Source: Delftia tsuruhatensis NBRC 16741 (lineage in GTDB: Bacteria; Pseudomonadota; Gammaproteobacteria; Burkholderiales; Burkholderiaceae_C). Taken from it: a DNA stretch of 47,760 bases. The notes beneath the pieces were generated by a model that did no database searches, had not been told where the DNA came from, and was given only the letters and a program-made list of their open reading frames with translations. Positions 47,219 through 47,760 of the stretch are shown one piece after another; position 1 is the first letter of the stretch; each line of letters begins with the position of its first letter. The position numbers and the translations under genes are program-made. The stretch spans positions 1 through 47,760 of the forward strand of contig NZ_BCTO01000016.1 in the NCBI RefSeq assembly GCF_001571325.1, written 5' to 3'.

Positions 47219-47705
47219 GGCGCGTGCCGTGCTCGGCCGATGCCGCCAGATGCGCGGCGCCCGCGCTGGCCGAGCCCGCGCCCGGATTGCCGCCCGCATG
47301 GCCCGGCGTGTCGTCGTCTGCGCCGGGCCCCTCGGCCTCCTGCGTCTCGCTGACCGCCAGGCAGGCGATGCCGGCCACGATGAACAGGCAGCCGATGATC
47401 TGGGGCATGCCTATGCGCTCGTCGAACAGCCAGTACGACAGCGCCAGCACGGAAAGAATCTCCAGGTGCGATGCCGCAAAGGCCGGGCCGATGGGCGCGC
47501 GCTTGAGCAAGGTCATCCACGAGAAAAAGGCGCCGATGTAGCCCACGAAGGCGCCATAGATCCAGGGCTGGCCGAACACGCGCGCCAGCCAGTCCACCGA
47601 GAACTCCAGCGGCAGCGCCGCATTGCCGGCCTGCTTGAAGCTCAGCTGGGCCAGCGTGTCGAAGGCCATGAGCACCAGAAAGCCAATGAAATAGAAACGT
47701 TTCAT
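47211..47705 (-). CDS. Small DMT-superfamily (EamA-like) membrane transporter
   Basis: A 164-residue membrane protein with four hydrophobic helices at about residues 4-24, 48-70, 75-95 and 100-118 (YFIGFLVLMAFDTLAQLSF, IGAFFSWMTLLKRAPIG, IGCLFIVAGIACLAVS). It is a half-size drug/metabolite transporter that would dimerise. A polar tail of about 45 residues rich in Gly, Ala and acidic residues follows. It is the first gene of a two-gene unit with the DegT aminotransferase (8-nt overlap) and may export the product of the neighbouring pathway. The 55 nt before its start to the window end show no clear promoter. Confidence 0.82.
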   Translation of the reverse strand: MKRFYFIGFLVLMAFDTLAQLSFKQAGNAALPLEFSVDWLARVFGQPWIYGAFVGYIGAFFSWMTLLKRAPIGPAFAASHLEILSVLALSYWLFDERIGMPQIIGCLFIVAGIACLAVSETQEAEGPGADDDTPGHAGGNPGAGSASAGAAHLAASAEHGTRHG

Positions 47706-47760
47706 CTCAGTTATTCACGGGGCTGCGCGCCGCCCGCATCGTATGAAACTGGCGATCCCC

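Overview
The window is 47.8 kb of very GC-rich, gene-dense chromosome. Its protein families and a short dispersed intergenic repeat (positions 1-21 and 30581-30619) look like Comamonadaceae (Betaproteobacteria); Delftia or a close relative is my best guess. No tRNA, rRNA, insertion sequence, integrase or CRISPR array was seen, and no gene is cut by a window edge.

Layout. (1) 32-3084, minus strand: a D-amino-acid (probably D-arginine) dehydrogenase, a YkvI-type membrane protein and an XRE/cupin regulator, probably one operon. (2) 3232-9092, minus: a complete tripartite RND efflux pump with a SoxR-type promoter in front of it. (3) 9501-16759, plus: the most unusual locus. A large HEAT-like repeat protein and a SWIM zinc-finger protein precede a retron: a structured msr-msd RNA at 14472-14698 with perfect 12-nt a1/a2 repeats, then a reverse transcriptase of the myxobacterial Mx162 kind that carries an extra C-terminal membrane-anchor domain. 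(4) 16763-18718: an AraC regulator, a small unknown protein and soxR. The box next to soxR is nearly identical to the one before the pump. (5) 18719-32506, minus: a full histidine-utilisation region (hutG, hutF, hisC-like, FAD-linked oxidase, hutI, hutD, hutU, hutH, hutC) plus an ABC importer, with HutC/GntR-type operators before hutH and before the importer. (6) 32781-36183: a LysR regulator divergent from a CoA-transferase and an acyl-CoA dehydrogenase. (7) 36404-38335: recQ with a TTG start. (8) 38436-47705: an iron-linked region. A haemoglobin/transferrin-type TonB receptor, an EF-hand lipoprotein and a DUF4198 protein lie on one side of a perfect 7-1-7 Fur palindrome. A divergent three-gene set (class III aminotransferase, FemAB-like acyltransferase, arginase-fold protein) lies on the other side, followed by a convergent DegT aminotransferase and a small DMT transporter.

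How the parts work together. The retron RNA and RT should make an RNA-linked msDNA. By analogy with other retrons the HEAT-like and SWIM proteins would be the partner or effector modules, and the RT tail would place the complex at the membrane. SoxR should switch on both the pump and the small 127-residue protein when redox-active compounds appear. HutC should control import and breakdown of histidine or urocanate through the formylglutamate (HutF/HutG) route; the hisC-like and oxidase genes inside the operon suggest an extra entry point for imidazolelactate or imidazolepyruvate. The Fur box links the TonB receptor to an unassigned pathway that could make an iron-related small molecule. Function statements come from protein motifs and family knowledge; none was tested by database search.
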